A stretch of 64,000 bases of DNA, from assembly GCF_021440085.1 (NCBI RefSeq), contig NZ_JAKCPW010000004.1, positions 186,001-250,000 of the forward strand, read 5' to 3'. Numbering within the stretch: position 1 is the stretch's first letter; each line of letters begins with the position of its first letter. The position numbers and the translations under genes were made by a program. Under the pieces are notes generated by a model. It worked only from the letters and a program-made list of their open reading frames with translations. It did not search any database and had not been told where the DNA came from. Shown piece by piece: positions 26,510 to 36,200 of the stretch. The stretch comes from Dyadobacter sp. CY261. GTDB lineage: Bacteria; Bacteroidota; Bacteroidia; Cytophagales; Spirosomataceae.

Positions 26510-26704
26510 ACTTTGCATAGCCCGAATTTAATTAAGCAAAGATCTTTTCCAGTGAATCAGGCCGGTTTTGACGCCTGTCCTTTCTGAATCTTTTAAAACC
26601 TACTGTCCCCACATTGCGTAGCGATATACCCAAAGTGCCTATAACCACTGAATCAGTTGCAGTTTTAAAATAAATTTTACGATACGAAATACTTCGGAAA
26701 TAAT

Positions 26705-28648
26705 TTATTGACTATACACTCTTTTCATGCGTATTTTCTCACTCGGTGTTAGTACCAACGGCACCTTTTCGATTTTCACCGAACTACTATCCAGACCAAA
26801 CCACTTGTCTTCCGACGTAGTAATGCTTTTTATCCCAAAGTAGACCTTCATGATCATTTCTTCCATAAAAGGCAGGTTGTTTTCCAGCGACAGATAACGT
26901 TCAAGTACGATAAACCGGAAATCGCCGGTGATATTCTGCCGGTTGAGGGACTCATAACGACTCGTAATATCCACTTCTTTATTCAGCACCATATCTTCCA
27001 CCACTTTGCGAAAAAACAGGTTGATGCGCTGTTCAATACGGAAGCCCAATCGAAATGTTACTTTGATTACATCGTCTTCCGCCAGAATATTCACGTGATA
27101 ATCCATCGTGTAGGGCTCGTCGGTCGTTTCAACGTGTACAAACCAATAAATATCGGCGCGCTTTGGCCTTTTGTAAAAGATCGAGTAAATGATTTTATTT
27201 TCAATCTCACTCTCCCGGGACGCATTCGACATAAAAATCAAATGCGTCGAATACTTCGGAATACTGATGTCGTTACTCAATGCCTTTAACGGGCCGATAT
27301 ACTTTTCGAGACTTTCAAACTCGGTTAACCGCAACTTGATGTAATATGCCCTCAGCCAAACGGTGATCACAAGCCCGATAATGGTTGCCAGCAGCAGCGA
27401 CACCCAGCCGCCGTGAGTAAACTTCAAAAGGTTCGCCGCCAGGAAAGAGCCCTCTATGGCCAGATAAACGATCAGAAATACAGCTACGATCCACTTACTT
27501 ACCCGGTTGACATACAAATACACCGACATCAGGACCGTCGTCATGATCATCGTGAGCGTGATCGCGAGCCCATAAGCCGCCTCCATATGCGAGGATTCCT
27601 TGAAATACAGCACAATACCGATACATCCAGCCCAAAGCAGCCAGTTTACGCTGGGGACATATAGCTGACCTTTCTGGTCACTGGGATAGACCAAACGGAC
27701 TTTTGGCCAGAAATTAAGCCGGATCGCTTCCGAAATAAGCGTGAATGAACCGCTGATCAGTGCCTGGCTGGCGATAATGGCAGCCGTGGTAGCGATACCG
27801 ATCCCCGGTAGCAGCCACCAGTCGGGCATGATCTCGTAGAATGGCTTCCTGCCATTCAGTAAATCACCGGAATGAACAATCAGCCACGCACCCTGGCCAA
27901 AGTAATTCAGGATCAAACAAGTCTTGACAAAAACCCAGCTAATACGGATATTTCCCCGTCCGCAATGCCCCAAATCGCTATACAAGGCTTCTGCCCCGGT
28001 GGTGCAAAGAAAAACCGCTCCAAGCATCCAGAAACCACCGGGATGGTCTGCGAGGAGCCGATAGGCGTAAACCGGGCTGAGAGATTTCATGATCTCCGGA
28101 TGGTCGATAACCTGCGAAACACCCAGCACAGCGAGCATCAGAAACCATATTGCCATCACCGGGCCGAATGCACGGCCGACGATAGTTGTCCCAAAAACCT
28201 GAATGATAAAAAGCAGCGTCAGAATGCCGATAACGATCGGGATTGTCTGGATTTCGGGATATAATATACGTAACCCTTCCACCGCAGATGATACGGATAT
28301 GGGCGGAGTAATGATCCCGTCGGCGAGAAGTGTGCTGGCCCCAATGATGGCCGGGATTGTCAGCCAGGCCGCCCGCCGGCGTACCAGCGCGAACAATGCG
28401 AGGATTCCGCCCTCGCCCTTGTTGTCGGCGCGAAGGATGAGGATTACATATTTGATGGTCGTTTGCAGCGTGAGCGTCCAGAAAATACAGGAAACTGCTC
28501 CGTATACGACGTCATCGGTAATTTTGCTTGTTCCGATGATGGCCTGCATTACGTAGAGCGGGGAGGTTCCGATATCCCCATAAATAATTCCTAATGCAAC
28601 CAAAAGTCCCGCAGCCGAAGCTTTATCGAGGTGTTTATGCGAACCCAT
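26705..28648 (-). CDS. kup: Kup-family potassium uptake transporter
   Basis: 647 residues, full length for the KUP/HAK family. The family signature is at the N-terminus: LGIIYGDIGTSPLYVMQAI (residues 19-37), followed by ADNKGEGGILALFAL and DGIITPPISVSSAVEGL. About 12 hydrophobic helices fill residues 15-450, then a cytosolic C-terminal domain of about 190 residues. It would import K+ with protons at the inner membrane, important at low external K+ or low pH. Monocistronic: 53 bases separate it from the next gene upstream. No regulatory RNA element (such as a ydaO/c-di-AMP switch) is apparent in that short leader. Confidence 0.95.
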   Translation of the reverse strand: MGSHKHLDKASAAGLLVALGIIYGDIGTSPLYVMQAIIGTSKITDDVVYGAVSCIFWTLTLQTTIKYVILILRADNKGEGGILALFALVRRRAAWLTIPAIIGASTLLADGIITPPISVSSAVEGLRILYPEIQTIPIVIGILTLLFIIQVFGTTIVGRAFGPVMAIWFLMLAVLGVSQVIDHPEIMKSLSPVYAYRLLADHPGGFWMLGAVFLCTTGAEALYSDLGHCGRGNIRISWVFVKTCLILNYFGQGAWLIVHSGDLLNGRKPFYEIMPDWWLLPGIGIATTAAIIASQALISGSFTLISEAIRLNFWPKVRLVYPSDQKGQLYVPSVNWLLWAGCIGIVLYFKESSHMEAAYGLAITLTMIMTTVLMSVYLYVNRVSKWIVAVFLIVYLAIEGSFLAANLLKFTHGGWVSLLLATIIGLVITVWLRAYYIKLRLTEFESLEKYIGPLKALSNDISIPKYSTHLIFMSNASRESEIENKIIYSIFYKRPKRADIYWFVHVETTDEPYTMDYHVNILAEDDVIKVTFRLGFRIEQRINLFFRKVVEDMVLNKEVDITSRYESLNRQNITGDFRFIVLERYLSLENNLPFMEEMIMKVYFGIKSITTSEDKWFGLDSSSVKIEKVPLVLTPSEKIRMKRVYSQ

Positions 28649-28701
28649 TGACTAATTTATTAAAATGCGGTGCGAATTTAGGCAAATACGCGCGTCTTAT
28701 G

Positions 28702-29673
28702 CTAAAAGGTATAAAACTCATAATTAACCTTCCATTTGATTTCCTGCCCTGGCTGAGCCGTGATCTTGATGTATGGTTCTGGGCACGAAGTAGTCGGGCA
28801 TGCCCAGTAAACGAGCTTTTCTAGCGGCTGGTCGCAAGTGATCCTCACTCCCGCTTTGGTTTTTGTGTTTTCAATCCGAATGTCATAATCCTTTGCCGTC
28901 GGGCCGAAACCTTGCAAACCTGCGCTAAAGACCTGATCACCCTTTACCACTTCGCGTGAGTAGTTCAGCATTTTGCCATTTGCATTGATAATGGTTCCAA
29001 AACCCCTTCCCTCGCCTTTCACTTCAAATGGAAACACGATTCGAATGTTCTCATTGGACGGCTCATTATCGATCATGAAGAAGTTGTGATTGTAGGTACT
29101 CGCCACGATTGGTCGGGAGCCGGTATTCTTTAATGTGTGTTCCAAAACGAGCTGCGGTTTGCCTTTTACCAGTTTCAATGTTTTATGATACTCATAGCCG
29201 TAACCAGTCTCGTCTTTCAGCTCATGTGTAAATGCCACCTGATCATTTGCCTTGGTCACCGACCATTTACCAGGGTTCTTGATCTCATAATTTGTAGCAA
29301 AGGAGTACTTTTTGTCGTCCGGTTTAGTCAAAACTCCGACGCCGATCTTGACGAACTGATCACCTGGCTTCGCCTCATCAAAATTCAGCGGTGTGAATTC
29401 TTCAACCGGCCCCATAATCGCATCGTGCAACTTCGGATCGTAGGGTGCCTGGTTCCATGCACCAAAGTAGGTGTGCCCTTTGTATTCCAAACTCGGCACC
29501 ACGCCGGCCCAATCGAACCGAACACCGCGGTAATAACCTTCATTCCCATCAGGCAAATAAAGTTTCGCCTTGACTATCCCGTTGGAAATTTCGGCTCCCG
29601 GAAAGTCGGCGATCGTAAATGCAGCAATGCCGACGCAAAGCGAAGCAAAAAATAACACAATAATCTTTTTCAT
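28702..29673 (-). CDS. Secreted aldose-1-epimerase-like (galactose-mutarotase fold) protein
   Basis: 323 residues with a signal peptide (MKKIIVLFFASLCVGIAAF). The body resembles galactose-mutarotase-fold proteins: ISNGIVKAKLYLPDG at the start, YYRGVRFDWAGVVPSLEYKG, LVLEHTLKNTGSRPIVASTY NHNFF (the conserved N-H-x-FF segment near residue 205), and PYIKITAQPGQEIKWKVNYE at the end. In relatives the NHNFF-type histidine is a catalytic or sugar-contacting residue. The true substrate is unknown; many such Bacteroidota proteins are annotated only as hypothetical. Probably periplasmic. It stands alone between a terminator on its upstream side and kup downstream. Confidence 0.7.
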   Translation of the reverse strand: MKKIIVLFFASLCVGIAAFTIADFPGAEISNGIVKAKLYLPDGNEGYYRGVRFDWAGVVPSLEYKGHTYFGAWNQAPYDPKLHDAIMGPVEEFTPLNFDEAKPGDQFVKIGVGVLTKPDDKKYSFATNYEIKNPGKWSVTKANDQVAFTHELKDETGYGYEYHKTLKLVKGKPQLVLEHTLKNTGSRPIVASTYNHNFFMIDNEPSNENIRIVFPFEVKGEGRGFGTIINANGKMLNYSREVVKGDQVFSAGLQGFGPTAKDYDIRIENTKTKAGVRITCDQPLEKLVYWACPTTSCPEPYIKITAQPGQEIKWKVNYEFYTF

Positions 29674-29745
29674 CTTGTTTTCAATGGTTTAGGAACAATA
29701 ATCAGGGATTAAATTGGGTTAATCCAACCCGGCTTTAAATAAAAA

Positions 29746-29785
29746 CAGTAAGATAAAAATGCGGTATCACATTTTCATCTTACTG
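29746..29785 (-). terminator. Terminator of the iorAB operon
   Basis: Arms 29746-29761 and 29770-29785 pair over 16 bases with one mismatch around an 8-base loop. On the minus strand the stem is followed by a T-rich run (29736-29745). It starts 26 bases past the iorB stop. Confidence 0.75.
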
Positions 29786-29811
29786 TCTTACAATTTGGCA
29801 TGATTTAATAT

Positions 29812-31956
29812 CTACGAAATGCCTTTGAATGCTCCTTCATTAATAAACGGCTGGTTTCGAAGGCGCTGTTTCGTCGCTTTGTAGAAAGCATTCGCTACCG
29901 CCCCACCGGCCGGCGGCAATGCGGGCTCACCTAGTCCGGTCGGTGAAATGCCGTTATCGACAAAATGGACATCTACCTCCGGAATTTCATTCATACGGAT
30001 CAGCCGGAATCCGTTAAAATTACTCTGGTCCGGCGTACCTGCTTTAAAAGTCATGTTCCCGAACATTGCGTGTCCGATGCCATCCACCACGCCGCCACGA
30101 ACCTGCTGCAATGATCCGCTCTTGTTGATCACAATGCCGCAATCCACAGCTGCGATGACGTTTTTTAATGTTGGTTTTCCTTTTTCGACCACCACTTCCC
30201 CTACCTGGGCTACGTAAGAACGGTGTGAGAAGTAAACAGAGAAGCCTTGAAAAACACCCTTTTTCTTGCCCCAATTGCTCTTTTCCGCCGCCAGCTTGAT
30301 CACGGCGATCATTCTGTCTATGTCATATTTCACTTCTCCGGCAGGGGATTTTTTTGCCTTTTCCAAAAGTGCCAGCCGGAATTCCACCGGATCCTTACCC
30401 GCTGCCTCCGCTACTTCGTCGATAAACGACTGCTCGGCATAGGCCAGGAAATTGGTGATCGGCGCACGCCATGGGCCTGTTGTGATGGCCGATTTATGTT
30501 CTACCGAGTCGATCAGCAGGTTATCCACAGAGCCTGACGGGAAGTTGTCCTCGCGCGTAGGGTTACCAGAATTGATCCCGACACCACGGAGTTTATAGCC
30601 GATCATTTCACCGTTTTTATCCAATGCGGCTTCAAAACGGTATCGAACGGCCGGACGGTAAGTACCGCCGGTCATATCATCTTCTCGCGTCCATATCACC
30701 TTCACCGGCGCTTTTACCAATTTGGAGACATGAACGGCCTCAATAGCAAAGTCGGCTGAAAGCCTGCGTCCAAATCCACCCCCCTGCCGCGTAATTTCGA
30801 CCGAGATTTTTTCTGGTGGAAGACCCGTTATTTTGGCCGCTTCCCCACGCGCACGATCGGGCGTTTGCGTAGGACCAACGAGCTCGACGCCGTCCTCTCG
30901 AACATGCGCGAAGAAGTTCATCGGCTCCAATGGGCTGTGAGGTAGGAACGGGCATTGATATTCGGCCTTAATAACTTTGGCAGCGCTTTTGAATGCAGCT
31001 TCTACATCCCCGTTCTTCCGGCGAACCGTGGCCTCGCCATTATCCATCAGATTCGAGAAAATACGGTTATGATCTTCCGAGCTTTCCAGATCGGCAGCTT
31101 TCTCGTACTCGATTTTAAGTACTTCCCGTGCCTTTTTACATTGCCATGTCGATTTACCAACCACCGCGACACTGTTTTCAAAAGTAACTACATCCACAAT
31201 GCCAGGCATTGCTTTGGCAGCGGCCGAATCTACCGATTTTAGTTTGAAACCAAATGCCTTGGGTCGCTGGATAATGGCAAAGAGCATTCCCTCCCTGTAG
31301 AAATCCAAGCCAAACAGTGGCTTCCCGGTAGCTATGTTTTTGTTATCGACATTCCTGACCGACTGTCCGATCAGCTTGAATGTCTTTTCATCTTTTAACT
31401 TAATGTCTTTAGGCGCAGAGAGCTTACCGGCCGCTTCTGCGAAATCGCCATAAGCCGCAGACTTACCCGCTGCCTTATGGAAAAGTTTGCTGTCGGCAGT
31501 CGTAATCTCCGACGCGGGCACGCCCCATTTGGCGGCGGCAGCTTCGATCAGCAAGTGGCGGGCGGTGGCACCTGCTTTGCGTAAGCGTTCCCATGAATGC
31601 GGAACAGCCCCGCTACCTCCGGTTACCTGGCGTTCGAACTGGCTCGGATCCAGATTACCTTGTACCGTTTTCACCAGTTTCCAATCCGCATCGAGTTCTT
31701 CCGCTACGATCATTGGAAACGCCGTTTTAATGCCCTGCCCGATTTCCGGGTTAGGCGAAACAATAGTAATGCTGTTATCTGAGCCAATGGATAAGTAACT
31801 ATTGAATTTTACCGATCCTGCTACGATCGATTTTGCGTCGACTACCACCGGTGCCGCTGCCGAATCCGACCAGTTGAAGCCCAGGAACAATCCGCCCCCG
31901 GCCGCTGCCGCGATCCTCATGAAGTCGCGACGCGATGCTTGATTTAATGTACTCAT
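29812..31956 (-). CDS. iorB: Molybdopterin-binding subunit of an isoquinoline-1-oxidoreductase-type hydroxylase
   Basis: 714 residues of the xanthine dehydrogenase family (large, aldehyde-oxidase-like subunit, IorB type). The N-terminus has a twin-arginine motif, SRRDFMRIAAAAGGGLFLGF, so the enzyme should be folded with its cofactor and exported by Tat. Typical segments are SPNPEIGQGIKTAFPMIVAE, the QGGGFGRRLSADFAIEAVHV loop that binds the molybdenum cofactor, and GLGEPALPPAGGAVANAFY near the C-terminus, which carries the catalytic glutamate of the family. With the [2Fe-2S] subunit encoded just upstream (2-base gap) it would hydroxylate or oxidise an N-heterocycle or aldehyde and pass electrons on. 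No cofactor-maturation (XdhC/MocA-type) gene is adjacent. The substrate is unknown. Confidence 0.88.
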   Translation of the reverse strand: MSTLNQASRRDFMRIAAAAGGGLFLGFNWSDSAAAPVVVDAKSIVAGSVKFNSYLSIGSDNSITIVSPNPEIGQGIKTAFPMIVAEELDADWKLVKTVQGNLDPSQFERQVTGGSGAVPHSWERLRKAGATARHLLIEAAAAKWGVPASEITTADSKLFHKAAGKSAAYGDFAEAAGKLSAPKDIKLKDEKTFKLIGQSVRNVDNKNIATGKPLFGLDFYREGMLFAIIQRPKAFGFKLKSVDSAAAKAMPGIVDVVTFENSVAVVGKSTWQCKKAREVLKIEYEKAADLESSEDHNRIFSNLMDNGEATVRRKNGDVEAAFKSAAKVIKAEYQCPFLPHSPLEPMNFFAHVREDGVELVGPTQTPDRARGEAAKITGLPPEKISVEITRQGGGFGRRLSADFAIEAVHVSKLVKAPVKVIWTREDDMTGGTYRPAVRYRFEAALDKNGEMIGYKLRGVGINSGNPTREDNFPSGSVDNLLIDSVEHKSAITTGPWRAPITNFLAYAEQSFIDEVAEAAGKDPVEFRLALLEKAKKSPAGEVKYDIDRMIAVIKLAAEKSNWGKKKGVFQGFSVYFSHRSYVAQVGEVVVEKGKPTLKNVIAAVDCGIVINKSGSLQQVRGGVVDGIGHAMFGNMTFKAGTPDQSNFNGFRLIRMNEIPEVDVHFVDNGISPTGLGEPALPPAGGAVANAFYKATKQRLRNQPFINEGAFKGIS

Positions 31957-31958
31957 GA

Positions 31959-32420
31959 TCAGTTCGTTTTAGTGGCTGCAACTTTGACGGCTTCGCGGAT
32001 ACGGTGATAGGTTCCGCAACGGCACAGGTTGCCGCTCATCGCACCGACGATCTCCTCTTCTGTCGGTTTGGGTTTCTCTTTGAGAAATGCAGCGGCCGTC
32101 ATGATCTGGCCTGCCTGGCAGTAGCCACATTGTGACACATCCACTTCGTCCCAAGCTTTTTGAACGGGATGATCCCCTTTTTCCGATAATCCTTCGATAG
32201 TAGTTACTTTGGCCTTGCCTACTGCCGACACAGGCAATACACAAGAACGGACTGCCTTGCCGTCCAGGTGAACGGTGCAAGCGCCGCATTGCGCGATACC
32301 GCAGCCATACTTGGTGCCTACCAGGCCCAGATTGTCGCGTAAAACCCAGAGAAGCGGGGTATCACCCTCTACCTCTGCGCTATATGCACGATTGTTGATT
32401 GAAAGTTTGAACAATGCCAT
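31959..32420 (-). CDS. iorA: [2Fe-2S] subunit of the isoquinoline-1-oxidoreductase-type hydroxylase
   Basis: 153 residues with the two iron-sulfur domains of small molybdenum-hydroxylase subunits. The plant-ferredoxin type N-domain has [20 protein letters not shown] and a later cysteine in AVRSCVLP. The alpha-helical C-domain has [18 protein letters not shown] and [16 protein letters not shown]. All eight cluster cysteines are visible. It has no signal peptide and would be exported together with IorB by hitch-hiking on the Tat signal. The gene is followed after 2 bases by iorB. A twin palindrome at 32581-32628 lies about 160-210 bases upstream and might be its operator. Confidence 0.92.
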   Translation of the reverse strand: MALFKLSINNRAYSAEVEGDTPLLWVLRDNLGLVGTKYGCGIAQCGACTVHLDGKAVRSCVLPVSAVGKAKVTTIEGLSEKGDHPVQKAWDEVDVSQCGYCQAGQIMTAAAFLKEKPKPTEEEIVGAMSGNLCRCGTYHRIREAVKVAATKTN

Positions 32421-32829
32421 GGTGAGTAAATTGAGTTTAGAAATAATCCATCTGAGGGCAGCTGATACCGAAGTTAATCAATTTGCACTAAACTTGCTTG
32501 CTATCACCGGATTACCCTTCCAGAAGTACAGGATGTCAAAAGTTTACTTTGCTGCGTCGATAAGATATAACAGCCGGAACACATTATAATGTCGCTACAA
32601 AAAACTCGAAATCCTGCATTATAATGCAATCTTGGTTACTTAGAATAATATTAGTTAGCTCTCTAATTCAATATGCCCTCTTAACGTCACAATACTCGTT
32701 CTCTTTCCTGCTAAGTTCTTCGTGGTCCAGACTGGCCATTTTCAATAAGTCCAGTTTAAAATACCAACTTTATATGACCATCTCCGAAAACGCTCCTCCT
32801 ATCTCTTTCTCATCTAGCCCGATCAACAA
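32421..32829. other. 409-base intergenic region upstream of iorA and downstream of the DUF3467 gene
   Basis: No gene supported. A plus-strand frame (32624-32902) lacks any domain and runs antisense into the DUF3467 gene. The only structured feature is the pair of CATTATAATG palindromes. Confidence 0.5.
32581..32628. promoter_or_regulatory. Two CATTATAATG palindromes, candidate operator pair for iorAB
   Basis: ACATTATAATGT at 32581-32592 and TGCATTATAATGCA at 32615-32628 are both perfect palindromes sharing the core CATTATAATG, centre to centre 35 bases apart. They lie upstream of iorA (start 32420, minus). The core resembles half of a Per/Fur-type box, but no regulator gene is nearby to confirm this. 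Confidence 0.45.
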
Positions 32830-33153
32830 TCAGGCTTCGCCACCCGGGCCACCGAAACTGATCGGGAAATTGAAGGTTGGCTCGCTGTCCTGTGAATTCT
32901 GAATAGGACCGTACTGATCTTCATATTTCTGGATATTGTCACGCAATGCTGCTACGAGACGCTTGGCGTGTTCGGGCGTTACGATAATGCGGGCCTTCAC
33001 CTTTGCGCGGGGAACGCCTGGCATGAGGCGAATGAAGTCAAGAATAAATTCGCTATTGGAATGGGCGATCATGGCAAGGTTGGAGTAAACACCTTCTGCC
33101 ATTTCTTCCGACAGTTCCACATTAATCTGCTGTTCGTTTTCCTTATTTTCCAT
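32830..33153 (-). CDS. DUF3467 domain protein
   Basis: 107 residues. It matches the DUF3467 pattern: INVELSEEMAEGVYSNLAMI, then SEFILDFIRLMPGVPRAKVK and RIIVTPEHAKRLVAALRDNI. The family is widespread in Bacteroidota, small, cytoplasmic and without a proven function; it often lies next to rpoC, as here (the rpoC terminator is 85 bases upstream of its start). The C-terminal 20 residues (after YGPIQ) are polar and glycine-rich. Probably transcribed on its own because a strong terminator separates it from rpoC. Confidence 0.85.
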   Translation of the reverse strand: MENKENEQQINVELSEEMAEGVYSNLAMIAHSNSEFILDFIRLMPGVPRAKVKARIIVTPEHAKRLVAALRDNIQKYEDQYGPIQNSQDSEPTFNFPISFGGPGGEA

Positions 33154-33237
33154 TGTTGGTGTTTTAATAGCGGTGCTATTGAATCAGGAATTTTGTTTTT
33201 ACTGGGGAAATTACTAAAAATACGCCGCTTGAAAAAG

Positions 33238-33274
33238 CAAGAAGCCGGCCCCGCTCATGCGGTCCGGCTTCTTG
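33238..33274 (-). terminator. rpoC operon terminator
   Basis: Arms 33238-33248 and 33264-33274 form an 11-bp GC-rich stem with an inner partly paired loop, followed on the minus strand by CTTTTTC (33231-33237). It lies 20 bases past the rpoC stop and ends the long secE-nusG-rplKAJL-rpoBC unit. Confidence 0.9.
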
Positions 33275-33293
33275 ATGACTATATTCAGTCGGA

Positions 33294-36200
33294 TTATGCC
33301 AATTCCTTTTTCTTACGTGATTGTCTCTCGCGAGAATCGGACAGCGCATCGAACTCTTCTTTCGATCCGACGAGCAGGTTTTCATAGACACGCATACCTG
33401 TACCGGCAGGGATCAGGTGACCAACGATCACATTTTCCTTCAAGCCTTTCAGTTCATCGCGTTTTCCGCGAACCGCTGCTTCGCTCAGTACTTTGGTTGT
33501 TTCCTGGAACGAAGCCGCAGAAACAAAGCTTTCTGTACCCAAAGACGCTTGCGTAATACCCATTAAAGTAGGTTTCGCAACCGCAGCTTGTGCGTCACGA
33601 GCTGTTACGAGTTTCAGGTCACGGCGTTTCAAGCTTGAATTTTCATCGCGCAAACGACGTACTGAAACGATCATACCCGGCTTCAATGTTTCGGAGCTGC
33701 CTGGGTCCTCAACTACCTTCATATCGAGGATCTTGTCGTTTTCCTCACGGAATACAACACGGTCAACGGCCTGCATTTCAAGGAAGTTGGTATCACCAGC
33801 ATCCAGAATTTCCACTTTCTGCATCATCTGGCGCACGATACATTCGATATGTTTATCGTTGATCTTCACACCCTGCAGACGGTATACTTCCTGAATTTCG
33901 TTCACCAGGTATTCCTGAACTGCGGTTGGCCCTTTGATTGAAAGGATATCCGCAGGCGTGATTGCACCATCAGAAAGCGGGTCACCGGCTCTTACGAAGT
34001 CACCATCCTGAACAAGAATGTGTTTCGAAAGCGGCACCATGTAACGACGCTGTGTTCCGTCTTTTGATTCAATATGGATTTCACGGTTACCGCGTTTTAC
34101 GCCACCATAAGATACCACACCGTCGATTTCGGAAACCGTTGCAGGGTTAGATGGGTTACGTGCTTCAAACAACTCCGTCACACGTGGCAGACCTCCCGTA
34201 ATATCGCGGGTTTTACCAACCACACGAGGAATTTTTGCCAACGGCTGACCAGCTTTGATAGCTGCACCCGCTTTTACAACCAGACGTGCTCCAACAGGAA
34301 GGTTATAGCCTTTTTCGGTCTGCTCTTTCAACAGCGTAGACTTTCCTTTCACCACGATCGCCGGGTTTTTGGTTTTGTCACGCGTTTCGATGATCACCGA
34401 CTCCTGGAAGCCTGTTTGCTCGTCAAATTCTTCACGGAATGTGATGCCTTCTTCAATTGCGTCGAAAGCTACTGTTCCGGTGAATTCTGAAAGAATTACC
34501 GCGTGATAAGGGTCCCAGGTACAAAGTTCCTGTCCTTTGGATACGGTATCGCCTTCTTTCACTTGCAGGTGCGCACCGTAAGGTACGTTATTCGAGATCA
34601 GCAGTTGTTTTGTTTCAGGATGAACGACTTTCACCTCACCTGAACGGCCCATTACTACTGTTACTTCGTCACCTTCCGAGTTTACAGATTGTACCAGACG
34701 AAGGTCTTCGAACTGGATCAAACCGTCGAATTTCGCTTTGATGTTGGCTTCAACAGAAATGTTGGAAGCCGTACCACCCACGTGGAATGTACGGAGTGTC
34801 AGCTGCGTACCTGGCTCTCCGATCGACTGGGAAGCGATTACACCTACTGCCTCACCGATGTTCACCATGTAGGCGGATGCAAGGCTGCGCCCGTAGCATT
34901 TCGCACATACACCGTCACGGGTTTCGCAAGTCAGTACCGAACGGATTTCGACAGTTTCAATTGCAGTCTCATCAATGTAAGAAGCAATTTCCTCTGTGAT
35001 TTCCTGACCCGATGTAAGGATCAATTCGTTAGTCAACGGATCGAACACATCGTGTACACTTACGCGACCAAGGATACGCTCTGATAATGGTTCAACGATA
35101 TCCTCATTGTCTTTCAACGCTGAAATCGCAATACCACGGAGCGAGCCGCAGTCTTCTTCAACTACTACCACATCTTGTGCAACGTCGTGCAAACGACGGG
35201 TCAGGTAACCCGCATCCGCAGTTTTCAACGCTGTATCGGCCAAACCTTTACGCGCACCGTGAGTAGAGATAAAGTATTCCAAAACGTCGAGACCTTCCTT
35301 AAAGTTGGAAAGGATCGGGTTTTCAATGATTTCACCCGCACCACCAGCGATGTTTTTCTGAGGCTTGGCCATAAGACCCCTCATTCCACCCAGCTGACGG
35401 ATCTGCTCGCGTGAACCGCGGGCTCCGGAGTGCATCATCATATAGATTGAGTTAAATCCGCCTTTGTCTGTTTCCAGCTGCTTCATCAACGTCTCTGTAA
35501 TACGTGAGTTAACGCGCGTCCAGATATCGATAACCTGGTTGTAACGTTCGTTCTCCGTGATAAGACCCATCAGGTAGTTGTTCCAGACGTTTTCTACATC
35601 GCCTTTTGCCTGCTCAATGAGTTTCTCTTTTTCACTTGGAACCATTACATCGTCCAATCCCATTGACAAACCGCCTTTGAAGGCCATTTGGAAACCAAGT
35701 TCTTTGATTTCGTCAAGGAACTGTGCGGTACGGGCCACACCAGCTTGTTTGAATACCAAACCGATGATCTGCTGAAGTTTCTTTTTAGTCAACAATTCGT
35801 TGATATAACCAACTTCTTCTGGAACCGCCTGGTTGAACAGGATACGTCCGGCAACGGTATCAATCAATTTGGTCTCAAATGTCGCGTCGTCGTTACGGAC
35901 ACGCAGACGACATTTGATATTGGCATGTTTTGAAAGTTTGCCTTCGTTGATCGCGATGATTACTTCATCAGGACCGTAGAAGATCTTGCCTTCTCCGATG
36001 ATCGGATATTCAGGTGTGCTAACACGTCCTTTAGTCACATAATAGAGACCCAAAACCATGTCCTGAGATGGTACCGTGATCGGCGCACCGTTGGCAGGGT
36101 TGAGGATATTGTGTGAAGAAAGCATCAGCATAGACGCTTCCAATACGGCTTCCTGACCCAGTGGTACGTGTACCGCCATCTGGTCACCGTCAAAGTCAGC

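Noticed and set aside
32624..32902. Plus-strand 92-codon frame with a hydrophobic start
   Set aside because: Runs antisense into the DUF3467 gene, has no family match I know and low-complexity content.
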